Source: Halichondria panicea (lineage: Eukaryota > Porifera > Demospongiae > Suberitida > Halichondriidae). Taken from it: a stretch of 64,000 nucleotides of DNA. The position numbers and the translations under genes were made by a program. The stretch lies in contig NC_087381.1 in assembly GCF_963675165.1 (NCBI RefSeq), forward strand, positions 1,178,001 through 1,242,000. The letters run 5' to 3'. Below, piece after piece: positions 22,700-33,309 of the stretch (the stretch's first letter is position 1; the number at the start of each line of letters is the position of its first letter). The notes beneath the pieces are model-generated. The model ran no database searches, was not told where the DNA came from, and saw only the letters and a program-made list of their open reading frames with translations.

Positions 22700-22908
22700 A
22701 ATTAATATTTCCTCCGCTTGCTACCATCTTTTAGGAACTTTATTACAAACAGGTTACCTTGACAAGGTATAGAAGTCTCTTGTGCAAGCTGTATATATTA
22801 TGTTGTACAAATGTTAATACTCCAATTGCAAATTCTCATCTGCACCCATGATTGTATATGTATGCATGCATGCTAGTGACGTAACTACATATTTAGATAC
22901 ATGTATTT
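22700..22908 (-). pseudogene. Scar of a deleted type A gene
   Basis: The sequence runs with 3,530-4,060 (the 3' flank of G3) up to about 22,700, then jumps to sequence matching 4,965-5,115: the start of the 148-nt exon (LFVIRFPN region; here TTTATTACAAACAGG and CTTGTGCAAGC) and its upstream intron. The G3 equivalent between about 4,070 and 4,965, that is most exons, is deleted. Confidence 0.6.
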
Positions 22909-23180
22909 ACTTGATTAAACGCCCTCCTTGAATAAACGCCCATCTCGTTTAAACGCCCAGGGTAAAAGCTCTGTCTTTGTCAATAAACGCCCATCTTAAA
23001 TAATTGCCCATATATGGGGCGTGGCACTGTGGGTGGAGCTAAAATACCACTTGCAAGCATGGCAGCATAGAATAATACTTTTTATGATGCATCGATGGCA
23101 GAGAGAGAGATACCGACACAGAGGGCACTCCTATGACTTAAATTTAAGCTGAGAAATATTATAAAGGTAATAAAGGTAGC
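22909..23180. mobile_element. Truncated copy of the ACTTGATTAAACGCCC element
   Basis: Matches the left 60 percent of the element at 24,231-24,660 (TTTACTTGATTAAACGCCC and CATGGCAGCATAGAATAA). The right terminal repeat is missing. The inner tandem motif AATAAACGCCC is repeated several times. Confidence 0.7.
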
Positions 23181-23306
23181 ACTTTTAATGAATAATCAAG
23201 TTTGTTTAGTATAAATACGTATAGTGCTATATTTTCAAAACCTACTTATTCACAAAAATTATTATCTAACAATAATTATTCATTGTCACTGTCAATTAGG
23301 AGTCAA

Positions 23307-25078
23307 TTACTTAGCAACAGGCAGCGTGTCGTATGTGTAGTTACCGATAACATACACTTCCGTGTTGTAATTTTGCACCGTTGACCCAACAATTTGTGGC
23401 CTCCTGTCGATCACTTCTGGTGTGAGATAGTTTATTGAGGCCTCAGGCACGCCAGCTTTTTCATTTATCACTAGTGTTGAAAATGAAAGCGTAGTTCCTC
23501 TACCGAGAACTTTAAATGTTGGTGGAGCATTTTCACCTACACCGAACTGCGTGGGGAAAATATAATAATTAAAGCGGGAGGACCTATATATAGTGCTGAA
23601 TGTTGTTTACCTTCCCACCCGGAAAATGGACATTTTATAGTGATATACCTTCTATTAAACTATATACCCCGTGGCAATTTAGTATACCTACTCAACTCCC
23701 CATCTCCTCAACAAACGTACATATGAGTATCTCATCTGTTGAATTCCGTTCACTGCGTTACCAACAGGTGTTAGGAAAGAGAGAGGATTGACGATTGTTG
23801 ACAGGTGATATATGGGGTCTGTACTGCCACGTGGTGGTGTCACATTTCTTATGCTCATGATTGCTGCATGTGACAGTCATGTGATTATAATTATGTGGCA
23901 TACAAAAACATAGCAGCTTGGGCAATCTTTGGACAGCTATATAGATTGACTTGCCTGATAGCCCTCTTTTCTCGTCATCACTGTCATACCTTAATACGTT
24001 ATTGTACGTGTCGATATAGGCGAATCGGTCGCTGCTCTCTCTGCTTGGGAATCTCATTGCAAACAATTTACCCGAATCAGGTGTAGAAGTCTCTTGTGCC
24101 AGCTGTTTGTGCATTGTACGAACATTTTAATTCAAGTGGAGCCACACAATCTCATTTGCATAATTATATACTACAATCTGATTGGCTAAAGGAAGTGTTC
24201 TTTCCAACTTAGAAAATCATGTACTTATCGTATTTACTTGATTAAACGCCCTCCTTGAATAAACGCCCATCTCGTTTAAACGCCCAGGGTAAAAGCTCTG
24301 TCTTTGTCAATAAACGCCCATCTTAAATAATCGCCCATATATGGGGCGTGGCACTGTGGATGGAGCTGAAATAGCACATGGAATCCAGTTGCAAGCATGG
24401 CAGCATAGAATAAAAATACTTTTTATGATGCATCGATGGCAGAGAGAGAGAGATACCGACACAGAGGGCACTCCTATGACTTAAATTTAAGCTGAGAAAT
24501 AGATTTAAGCTGAGACAGCAGCCCAAGAAGAGCACAATAACTGCATGGTGCTGTGCAAGAGTTTTGGAGGGGACATAACAATAAACGCCCTCCTGGATTA
24601 AACGCCCCCTCTAAAGACTTCGATCTGAAATAAACGCCCGGGCGTTTAATCAAGTAAATAAAATCATGTATACACAGTGTCTAACTATTATATATGTACA
24701 GCTGCATAGCACACTGATTTAACTTACTCCGTCTGCACTGAGTGGATCACGCATGCTCAGGTCCGATTCGAATGAACTTTCATTCTGAACAACAATAGAT
24801 GCATGTGAACAAGTCTTTTCTTCTCAGTGAGCTTAATATATAGATATAATTATAAGCTAACTTTAATGTATAATCCATTATAAGAAACTTATTCCCTCTA
24901 CTATAACACTATTGAGTGAAAGCATAACATGCCGAGAGGCATTAGCACAGCGCAGCTTGCAACGCTCGTTTTTATATAGTTTCACTTTACACTACATACA
25001 CTGCTGTATATATGTTCCACTTACGTCTGTTTTTACGTTGACGTGGATTGTAAGATGCCTCTGTGTGATGGTAGCCAT
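23307..25078 (-). CDS. G10: type A beta-rich family gene
   Basis: Exon 1 25,025-25,078 (MATITQRHLTIHVNVKTD, 54 nt), exon 2 24,728-24,784 (NESSFESDLSMRDPLSADG, 57 nt, two codons longer than other copies), exon 3 23,955-24,102 (148 nt, GC donor), exon 4 from 23,863 (AIMSIRNVTPPRGSTDPIYH then LSTIVNPLSFLTP), a small exon near 23,600-23,640 (YKMSIFRVGR, donor GTAAAC), last exon 23,307-23,546 (FGVGENAPPTFKVLGRGTTL ... EVYVIGNYTYDTLPVAK, stop). No lesion seen, but the exon 4 donor and the small exon's acceptor are not settled. A 430-bp transposon (24,231-24,660) sits in intron 2. No signal peptide. Confidence 0.62.
24231..24660. mobile_element. TIR element with TATTTACTTGATTAAACGCC ends
   Basis: 21-bp perfect inverted ends (24,231-24,251 and 24,640-24,660), 430 bp, with AATAAACGCCC-type motifs repeated near both ends. 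No transposase frame. Flanking sequence (GAAAATCATGTACTTA ... AAATCATGTATAC) is A/T-rich and a target duplication is not clear. It lies in intron 2 of G10. Confidence 0.75.
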
Positions 25079-25406
25079 TCTTTGTCGTCTTGGATATGCT
25101 CTTGTTTACCGAATAGAGTAAGGCTAAAATTGATGCTTTATATAGCAACCACTAGGTGTGCGTGCCTACCATAATATGAATATTGTAGATGTGGCTTATA
25201 AGCTCATTCATTAACCGTTCTAACAATGCAAATGTGTGTCAACAATTTGAATGAACAATATAGCGCTGATTGTTCGTTCAAATTGTTGAATCCAGCGCTA
25301 TATTGTTTCGTTCAAATTGTTGACACAATAAGTATTGTATACATTGGCTGTGAATAAGGAAATGCATGGGCTTGTTTACATAATATTATGGTATATATAT
25401 ACCGTA

Positions 25407-25596
25407 TATAGCGGGTAATTTTCGGGGGACAAAATATTCGTGGTTCAGCAATATTGAGACATTTCGTGGGTAATATTTTCGTGGTTGCTGCTTGCATTGC
25501 AGGTAAAGGTCTCTTCATTTGTAGGTAAAGTATTTGTGGTCAGACCTTCAACCACGAAAACCACGAATATTTTGCCGCACGAAAATTACCCACTAT
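25407..25596. mobile_element. MITE, TATAGCGGGTAATTTTCG family, copy 2
   Basis: Same element as 13,790-13,975, at the homologous place of another cluster unit; ends GCGGGTAATTTTCGG and (reverse complement) TATAGTGGGTAATTTTCG. Intact; serves as the empty-site reference for the nested insertion at 38,500. Confidence 0.75.
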
Positions 25597-25761
25597 ATAT
25601 GGTAATAGATTGATGTACGGTTCTCCCCCCTCGTTTGTTGCCATGCTTTTCGGTGCTTTCCTAGCCCATCCTAGCATTGCAAATGTTTCGTGATTTTATG
25701 GGCCAGTGTTTTAGTTTGTTTATTCAATCAACCGTTAAACCTACGTGGGTGTGTGTGCATA

Positions 25762-26603
25762 CAGTAGCCCTCATATAAAAGTTCCCGTTGCGTTTCAGTT
25801 GCACGTAACGTTCCCGTTTTTACGGAGTCAGAAAACGCTAACTAAGCGGTAGCGTATTATTCATAAACGCACCGTAATTACCTACACCGTTCTAGGAGAA
25901 AAAACGGGTGGAATTTGCTGAGTTAGCAATAATAATTTTTATTTATTCTGTATGTACTAAGCAAGCTACAAATGTACTAACTTCTCTAGTGTAATCCAGG
26001 GGCATACAAATAGCACTGGGAATACTGCAGAACTTACATGCAAGGCTGGAAGAAGATGAGAAAGTTGGTAGTAGCAAGTCAACCGGATCTCTCAGTCTGG
26101 AATCTTAGATACAGCTACATTATATTATGATCTGATTGTACTATTACTTTTGTTGAACACTTCATTATAAATTATACACTATCGTATACAATGTCCTGTA
26201 TCATTAAAACATCATGTCAAATGAAGAATAACAAATTCATGTACAGTGCTATAAATATAAATATAAATGTTCAAACTAAATGTCTGTAATTATTCTAACT
26301 AGATCTAGCTCGCCTTGACCTTGCTTCTTAGGGATTCTGTACTTGCTCCGTAGCTGTTTGTGAAGGATGAGGATTCTTTGTTTAGTAGAACAGTTCACCA
26401 GCTTGATTTCTTGGAACACTAGCCAGCTAGCTACGGAGCAAATCATGCAGCTACACTGCGAACGTTATTTCAGAATTAAAACGGTTATTTCCGTACCGTA
26501 TTAAATTTTAATGAGCTGGCTTCCGTTTTCATTCCGTTTCTACGCGAACCGTTGTACGCAAATTGAACGGTACGGAACGGGAACTTTTATATGAGTGCTA
26601 CTG
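25762..26603. mobile_element. 842-bp non-autonomous element, CAGTAGC(C/A)CTCATATAAAAG ends, TA target
   Basis: Terminal inverted repeats start CAGTAGCCCTCATATAAAAG (left) and CAGTAGCACTCATATAAAAG (right, complement), followed by TTCCCGTT. TA flanks both sides (25,760-25,761 and 26,604-26,605). The sister sequence at about 39,262 (GTGTGTGTATGTGTGTCCGG) is an empty site with one TA. TA targets and CAGTAG-type ends fit the Tc1/mariner/pogo superfamily. No transposase frame inside. Confidence 0.85.
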
Positions 26604-26884
26604 TATGTGTGTCCGGAGCCATAAATATTCACTATAGTATGAATTAGGTTCTCATTCACATTATTATCACATTTAGATGTTTCTAACTCAAAGATTAAAG
26701 GCCCATTTCAGAATATAGAAACTCACTTAGATTTATAGCTACTGATTTTTACAGGTAATGAACATTTGGAGCTATAAATGTTGTCATGTGATCAAAATAG
26801 TCTCTAATAATACAGTACAAGTTTCAACTGATATTGTATTCTTTGTACAAAAACAGCAATGTGAACTGTATATAGTACTTTCAG

Positions 26885-27145
26885 TTAAAGAATGGTGTGT
26901 CTCATCTGAGTCCGGGAAACATACTAACGCTAGTGCTGAATAAGTACTTTCCTTTTGGTCTTGATACTGTCTGCACAGCTCGAATTACGTATTGCCTCTG
27001 GCCTATTTGCTCGCCATAAAATTTCGGTAGTAGGTACACTCTTTGTTTAGGCTCGTCGTCAATTTCAGTGTAGATTGCAAAATTTTTGGAGTCGTTGGGA
27101 GGATGAATGAAAGTGAATTTGGTATACTAGCACCCTGTACATGTA
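26885..27145 (-). pseudogene. Relic of a type B last exon
   Basis: Nucleotide match to the terminal exons at 14,416 and 13,113 (GAATGAAAGTGAATTTGG, CACTCTTTGTTTAGGCTCGT), but with extra bases near the acceptor (GGTATACTAGC against GGTACTAGC) and several small deletions around 26,960, so no frame survives. The rest of the gene is absent. Confidence 0.65.
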
Positions 27146-27508
27146 CAGTGCAACAACCAAAGAGAGTAGAACTTTTGATTTTTACGTTTTTGTGAATATC
27201 TTCTAAACTAAAATTAATGTGATTGGATCAATTTGAGTGCAGGTACTGGCGCTTCCATTGGACCACCACCTGTTACATCATATGACATCATCATTCCAAA
27301 ATGGCTGCTAGAATATGTGTACACCTGCCCCTTTTTGCTAGAGTAGAATAATTATACACAATTGCAATTTCACAAAAACCATTACTCATGACTAAAAGGT
27401 AATAATAGTAAAATGTTACTATACGTATGTTAACTATAACTACTATAATATTATTCCTCCAACATTTATTAAAACTGTTCCTCTAAAGTTCATTTACAGT
27501 TTATTTTT

Positions 27509-28042
27509 TCACTGTATATGTGATGGAAGTAAAGGGATCAAAGATATCTTACTCTTAAGGCTGTAAACGTAAAACGGGTGTTCTTGTTTTGTCTTTTCCC
27601 CAACAATTACTTGATCATGATCATGATCTTTAAACGGAGTGTTAAGAAAGTAGTCGTCATCCTTCAGTTTTGCGTGGAATCCAATCCATGTTTCGTTAGT
27701 AGCATCCGCAGTTATCGTCCATCTTGCGGCCGGCTTTATTGGCCCCTAAAAGTAATGTATCTTTTATTATATAGTAAGATCTCACCATTAATACGTAAAT
27801 AGCTCACATGCATCAGGCATGCTTAATCTCTCTCTGCTGCATTTTTAACAGCTAGATTTAGGTTATGGTTATTACTAAAAGCTCCATGTGCATCTATATA
27901 TATTATAGTGAACTCACAGGAACAAAGTGGGCCTGGTTTTCATTATGGCCAAAGCCGGCTTCGGTTACAGTCAGATTCCTGTCAGAAGACACAACAGTCG
28001 ATAAGGCAATCTCATATTATTTCCCTTTTATGGTCATTCGAT
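27509..28042 (-). pseudogene. G11: divergent beta-rich family member with in-frame stop
   Basis: Two exons align in phase with other members. 27,918-28,042 (125 nt, acceptor CATTTCAG, donor GTGAGT) reads RMTIKGK-stop-YEIALSTVVSSDRN ... NQAHFVP, equivalent to the 137-nt exon of G7 and G12; phase 0 at its end as in sisters. 27,509-27,745 reads GPIKPAARWTITADATNETW ... KLKDDDYFLNTPFKD ... EHPFYVYSLKSKISLIP, then TGA. A TAA codon interrupts the first exon. Upstream exons were not found. It is the most divergent member and shows that the family is older than the recent duplications. Confidence 0.6.
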
Positions 28043-30424
28043 CTGAAATGTTGTGTATGGAAAGTTTGTTTATGTGTGCATGCATGGCTTCGTAGTTTTC
28101 ATGCATAACCAATAATAACGAGTGTTGCAAGCTGTGCTGTGCTAATACCTCTCACCATGTTGTGCTTTCGCTCAAAAACTATTAGAGTTTGAAGTAATGT
28201 TTGCAATTATTGCTGACACTGAAACACACATGTCTGCAGTCAATATATAGAAGAGGAGCTTAATGGAAACAGAAGTATATCTGACGGCCTGATGGATGGA
28301 TCTTCAAGGATAGAAGCCAAAGCCAGAGGATAGAAGCATGCAGATCTACATTGCATTTCCTGTCAATAAAATAATTAAAAAAAGGGATGGGATCAAGGCA
28401 GCCCGATTTGCCTCTAAAATAACGATAGGTCGAAGGCTAGCAGTACAGTGTACGTGCATGCAGCTTTGCTCTTTTCTGATCTTGTAGCTAACAAACAAGC
28501 TAAAGTCCATTTGCGTTGAGTTCGACCCCGGAAGTTATGTGGTCAATTATGGCTTCATTTATGTTTCATGTGGTGGACAAGTATGCCTGGGACTTCTGCA
28601 TGGAAAATGCTAACTTTTAGCTGGTTGGAGCTTATCGGCTCTACAGCATATAGATAGAACCGCTTTTTAACAAGGAATCCAATGGTATATGAAACTTTGA
28701 ATTTTAGTAAAGTATGACAACGTTATGACGACTTTATGAAGGTCAAACTCAACACAAATAAGTCGAATAGAATGTTTGTGCGAACCGATGATGCTATGAA
28801 AGATTCTAAAGAGACTGCAACAGCCTTCACTGTGAGTCAAACTATCCATAACTCGAGGAAAGAAGCTTTAGTTTGCAAATTAATCCACAAATCAAATCCA
28901 AAAGAATGTGGCTAGAAGCCTATATATAGTTTCCGTTGCATTGCAACCGTTGAGCAGTTACAGCTGAAACAGACACACAGACACATTATACAGACACACA
29001 CACACACACAGTCAGCTTTACCGTATCCTTAGTGCGGCTACGCCTCGAGGCATACACAGCAAGAGTGTGCAGTTACAGAGGCATTTTATCGTATCCTGTT
29101 TTTTGATTACCAGTTACTAATTAGATGATTGCGTTTAAGCCACTTCTAAGCATCTGTGGTTACGGGTTGTATGGCTACTGTTTCAAGTTAAACATGTTCC
29201 AGCTATAGATGTCATTTGTAATGATGAGTGCGTAAAGAAATAGATTTGTCTTCACTTTTAGTGACCAGGAAACCGTGATATGGAGTTTGATAAATACCAC
29301 CCATACACATTTCTCCATATCAGAACAAAGGCTTTTTCACCTTTGTGTATAATTACGGAGATGATTTGTTTTTGTTGTTTTTGCGGCGCCACCTGGCTGT
29401 TACTAATTAGGTGGTTGTGTTTAAGCCACTTCTAAGCACCTGTGGTTAGGGCTTTCCGTATCAGATTAAATAACAAATTAATGCTTTTTCACATGCATGT
29501 GTGCATATTAACGCATTAAGGAGTGTTTTGGATATTAAATTGGTGCAAGCTTCATGAATTGTGAGCACACGTACGTCTCTTGCATTAATAAATTATTGTT
29601 ACTCCTACCAGGCTATATAGTACACACTGTATAAGCACTTCAGTATGGTGTCGTAGTATCACCTACGTTTATCTAGTATAGTTTAATACAATTATGACAG
29701 ATTTTCAATTTTAAGCAAATAGGGCGGAAACTGGCTTCGTGCTTCCATTAACATTCCAACACACCTGTTGTCATGGCATTACTGCATATAGACTGGTGGG
29801 TGCTCTCCCCATTGTTTTGCTTGAGGCCAAATAGAACCCATTCAACACCATGCAGCCATACACCATGTGATCAGTGTCCCTTTTTGATGGATTAAGAACA
29901 GTATCCATCCAATGCTGTCATTCACAATACAAAATTAGCAGCTATATAAGCTATTGCTCCATTCGATCATGTTTCCCCAATGTGTTTGTTATATAAAGGT
30001 TCCCCTGCATGGATAGTCTCTTCATAAAAATTGGCAGAGTTTCTCAACAATGCTTCGTTGTCGAATAAAATCCAGTAGGCTATAGAGCCTATACACGCAG
30101 CTTACACTCATTGCACACAATCATTGCACTAAACAAAAGTGGAAACCTTTACCATAATTATTTGTTCAAACTCTTGAGGACCCTAGATGTGTGTTAAATT
30201 TGAGGTTGGCTCTATAATGTGTGCATGCATGGTTTCCGTGCAGGATACGGGCTAGTAAACAAACGGCTGTTATGAGTAGTAGTTCAGACATGCCGTCTAT
30301 TAGAAATGGTGGCATAACAGGAAGCCCTTCCCTCCCCTCCCCCTCCATTCATTGTACCTGTGAGTGGCGCCTAATTAAGGGCCCTGTTGATAATAATTAC
30401 CACAATATATGCAATGTATAGACT
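28043..30424. other. Gene-poor stretch with a local duplication
   Basis: No gene supported. 28,500-28,740 is a degraded copy of cluster spacer (as at 1,440-1,680). A motif of about 70 bp ending GCCACTTCTAAGCA(T/C)CTGTGGTTA occurs twice (about 29,100-29,170 and 29,375-29,450). The rest (29,450-30,420) shows nothing I recognise. Confidence 0.5.
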
Positions 30425-31513
30425 TAGCCTCGATCCCAGGCCGAGTTTTCGCTTTTATAACGGTTAGGCGAACAACTGGGCCTGGTACTAGTTGTCTGCG
30501 CATGCGTCAAATTTTCATTGTATATTTGTGGTCGGCAAAAATATTTAATAAATCAATAATAGAAATTTGTACACAGAAAATGCACAGAGTGAATACACAA
30601 AAGATGCACATAGGGAGCTGCTTCACAAAGGCCTGGGGAGTTGCCAGTTGTGCTGCAGCACAATTACAGTGACCCAGGGCAACTTCAGGATGATTGAATG
30701 CCTTCAAATTACGTTTCAAAAAGATTTAGCAGGCTGCTGGACTTCTCTGATTCTAGGCCCCAACTCGTAACTCATTGCTTGAGAAAATGTAGATTCTCTT
30801 GATGTCTCTGAGCTACACAAGCAACGCTCGAATGAGCAGGTCATACTCCAGTCCTGTGTCTGTGAGTATAGGACAATATTAAAAGAAACCAAAGACGGTT
30901 AAACCCTTACCTCAAACTGTCCAGTCTCGTCCGTTAGTATAGCCAAGAGGAGCACTGTTGGGATAGCTGGATATTAGCCATTGCTCCTGTACAGAGAAGT
31001 AGACATTTTAAATACATGTAGATCTATACATATTAAATTTCTCGGTTATAGTGTCATTGTCGACGAGCTGATGATGGCAGCACCAAGTTCTCTAGCTCAC
31101 ACTCTTCACTTGATCCATCATATTAATGATGAAACTATAGTCTACCTACATTCTTGCCAAACATGAACAAGACTTGATAGCATAGCCGGCCATAGGGCCC
31201 ACACAAAAATATCTGACCTTAACAAGCTTGACAAAGCTTTATACCTCTTCCCTTGTTGTTCAGTCTTCAGAATAAGCTTCAGAGAAGAGAGAAGCTTCAG
31301 CTAAGAGCCATTCCAATCGATTCCAATAATGATAAAACGGGAACTGACTTCTAGTACACGATAGTACACGAATATAAATGTCACGAAAGTGAACGAGAAT
31401 ATCCATTCGTCAGAATCTGACGAACGATTGACGCATGCGCAGACAACTAGTACCAGGCCCAGTTGTTCGCCTAACCGTTATAAAAGCGAAAACTCGGCCT
31501 GGGATCGAGGCTA
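30425..31513. mobile_element. Mutator-like non-autonomous element, 86-bp TIRs, 10-bp TSD
   Basis: Perfect 86-bp inverted repeats (30,425-30,510 and 31,428-31,513) beginning TAGCCTCGATCCCAGGCCGA. The target duplication TGTATAGACT lies at 30,415-30,424 and 31,514-31,523. Long TIRs with a 9-11 bp target duplication are the hallmark of Mutator-like elements. The 917-bp interior holds no transposase, only short frames and possible captured sequence. Confidence 0.92.
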
Positions 31514-31719
31514 TGTATAGACTCTACTACCACGCAGGATGTCCCCTATAGGATGTGAGGTCACAGTACATTGTACTCATACAATAGCTGTTTTATATAC
31601 ATTTCCTGCATAAAATAATTATATAGCAAAGTGCCCCGGGCACATCCCCACCCCACCTCAACTTGTATGCATGATTTCCACCTTGTACGTGTTTGCTTTA
31701 GTGCCATATGCATGCAATA

Positions 31720-31970
31720 ATTACCCGAGGCGCGCGTGGGCGGCCACGGGTATAGTAGTCTGTTGGTTTGTTACCCGAGGCGCGTGGGTGGCCACGGGTA
31801 TAGTAGTCTGTTGGTTTGTTTGTTTGTTTGTTTGTTACCCGAGGCGCGTGGGCGGCCACGGGTATAGTAGTCTGTTCGTTTGTTTGTTTGTTAACCCGAG
31901 GCGCGTGGGCGGCCACGGGTTATAGTAGTCTGTCTGTTTGTCTGTTTGTTTGTTTGTTTGTTTGTTTGTA
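31720..31970. repeat. Four-copy array of GC-rich hairpin unit with TTTG spacer
   Basis: The core ACCCGAGGCGCGTGGGCGGC followed by CACGGGTATAGTAGTCTG occurs four times (about 31,722, 31,773, 31,838, 31,893). Spacers are variable (GTTT)n runs. Each core begins ACCCG and ends CGGGT and can fold into a hairpin. A frame reading through it is a by-product of the repeat. Confidence 0.85.
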
Positions 31971-32142
31971 ACGAGTATATCTACTCACCTGGATGCCATA
32001 GCACTGCGTTTGCAGCATAGGTAGTCTTCACACAACAATATCTTGGTTTAAATAGTGGCAGATTTTGATGTTAAAGCTTCTTTGTCGAGTAAAAGCGAGC
32101 AAAAGCTAAGAAGCTAAAACTTGCCACGTGGCCTTGAGTCAA

Positions 32143-32217
32143 GGTACGGGATCACTTCAGCTGAAAATACGTAGTCAAGGCTTGATTATGTATTTTCAGC
32201 TGAAGTGATCCCGTACC
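32143..32217. repeat. Perfect 28-bp inverted repeat (hairpin)
   Basis: Arms 32,143-32,170 and 32,190-32,217, start GGTACGGGATCACTTCAGCT, 19-nt loop. The right arm matches the AACTGAAGTGATCCTGTACC sequence of the sister units (33,343 and 34,095); the left arm is an added inverted copy found only here. Confidence 0.95.
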
Positions 32218-32795
32218 AAGAACAATTGTCAAGAAAGTAGAATTGTGACTGGTTGTTGACTGACTCTGGATCCTATACGTACTCCAGCCTGGAAGGAGCC
32301 ATACTTCTCTTAGTCTAAGACTCCAGGCTTCTTTGCTGTGATCCCAGTCCATAGTGCATGTCTCATGCATGTACGTTGTTAGTTTAGTTTTATTGCTCTA
32401 GCGCATGCTAGTCATACATGCTACATGCACTGCATTATCACTCTTCTGGTTTCTTTGTTATCATGTCACCAGCCGAGGGTTGGCACTTTAGTGCTCTAGT
32501 TTGTTTGTTTGTGATTGGCTTTTCTACTCACCTGGATGTCACAGCACTGCGTTTACAGCATGGATAGCCTTCACACAACAATATCTTGATTTAAATAGTG
32601 GCAGATTTTGATATTAAAGCTTCTTTGTCGAGCAAAAGCTAAGAAGCTTGTGACTAGGTCTGCTTACCTGGATGTTCTAGCACTGCGTTTACAGCATGAG
32701 TAGCCTCCACACAACAAGTTAGTACTTTTGATAGTGGCAGCTTTCGGTGTTAAAGCTCCTTTGTCTAATAAAAGCGAGCAAAATGTAGCTTGAAC

Positions 32796-33309
32796 CATAG
32801 ATTGAAGAGTTAGAGGGATAGGAAACGGTTGGTATCTCGAGTAACATCCGCGCTACGCTGCGGTTTAATCGAGGCCATCACAACAATATCTATTTCTACA
32901 CTCAGTGCATAATAAACTACAAGTAACTGTGCTTAGTCCGTGCAACTCACTTATATTTCAAGGTCTATACCTATTGTAGTAGTCATAACCAGCACGCTTA
33001 CACGTTACATGTTCCAATAGCTCTAAAACAGCCTTGGGAACATATAACTTTATTGGAAAGTCTCTTTTTACTGGGTGTGGTCAGTCATTAGCAAGTACTA
33101 CACGTGGCTCATGGACTAGGCGTGTTTTAAGTTGCTGAAAGAGATTATGTCTCGAGGAAACACAGCTTTGGGAGTTACCCGGCAAAAGTGTGCTTAATAG
33201 CCTCGTTCATAGGGCGTAGCGCGGATAATTTTCGAGGCTCCACTGCAGATTCAATGTAAGATCATCACGTGCACCACTCCGTTTCCTATCCCTCTCTCTT
33301 CAATCTATG
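32796..33309. mobile_element. 514-bp TIR element, CATAGATTGAAGAG ends, 7-8 bp TSD
   Basis: Inverted ends about 31-33 bp (CATAGATTGAAGAG(TT)AGAGGG...). CTTGAAC flanks both sides (32,789-32,795 and 33,310-33,316; 8 bp GCTTGAAC if the last G is counted to the flank). The sister unit at about 34,058 (ATGTAGCTTGAACAGAAC) is the empty site. Fits hAT-type insertion. No transposase. Confidence 0.88.

Noticed and set aside
27578-28108. Plus-strand frames of 60-76 residues
   Set aside because: They run opposite the two G11 exons, which fit the family on the minus strand with good splice sites.
30166-30770. Several short overlapping frames as genes
   Set aside because: Most lie within or across the border of the Mutator-like element and show no domain.
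31671-31925. 84-residue frame over the GC-rich hairpin units
   Set aside because: It reads through repeat cores and (GTTT)n spacers; no acceptor or donor, no family pattern.
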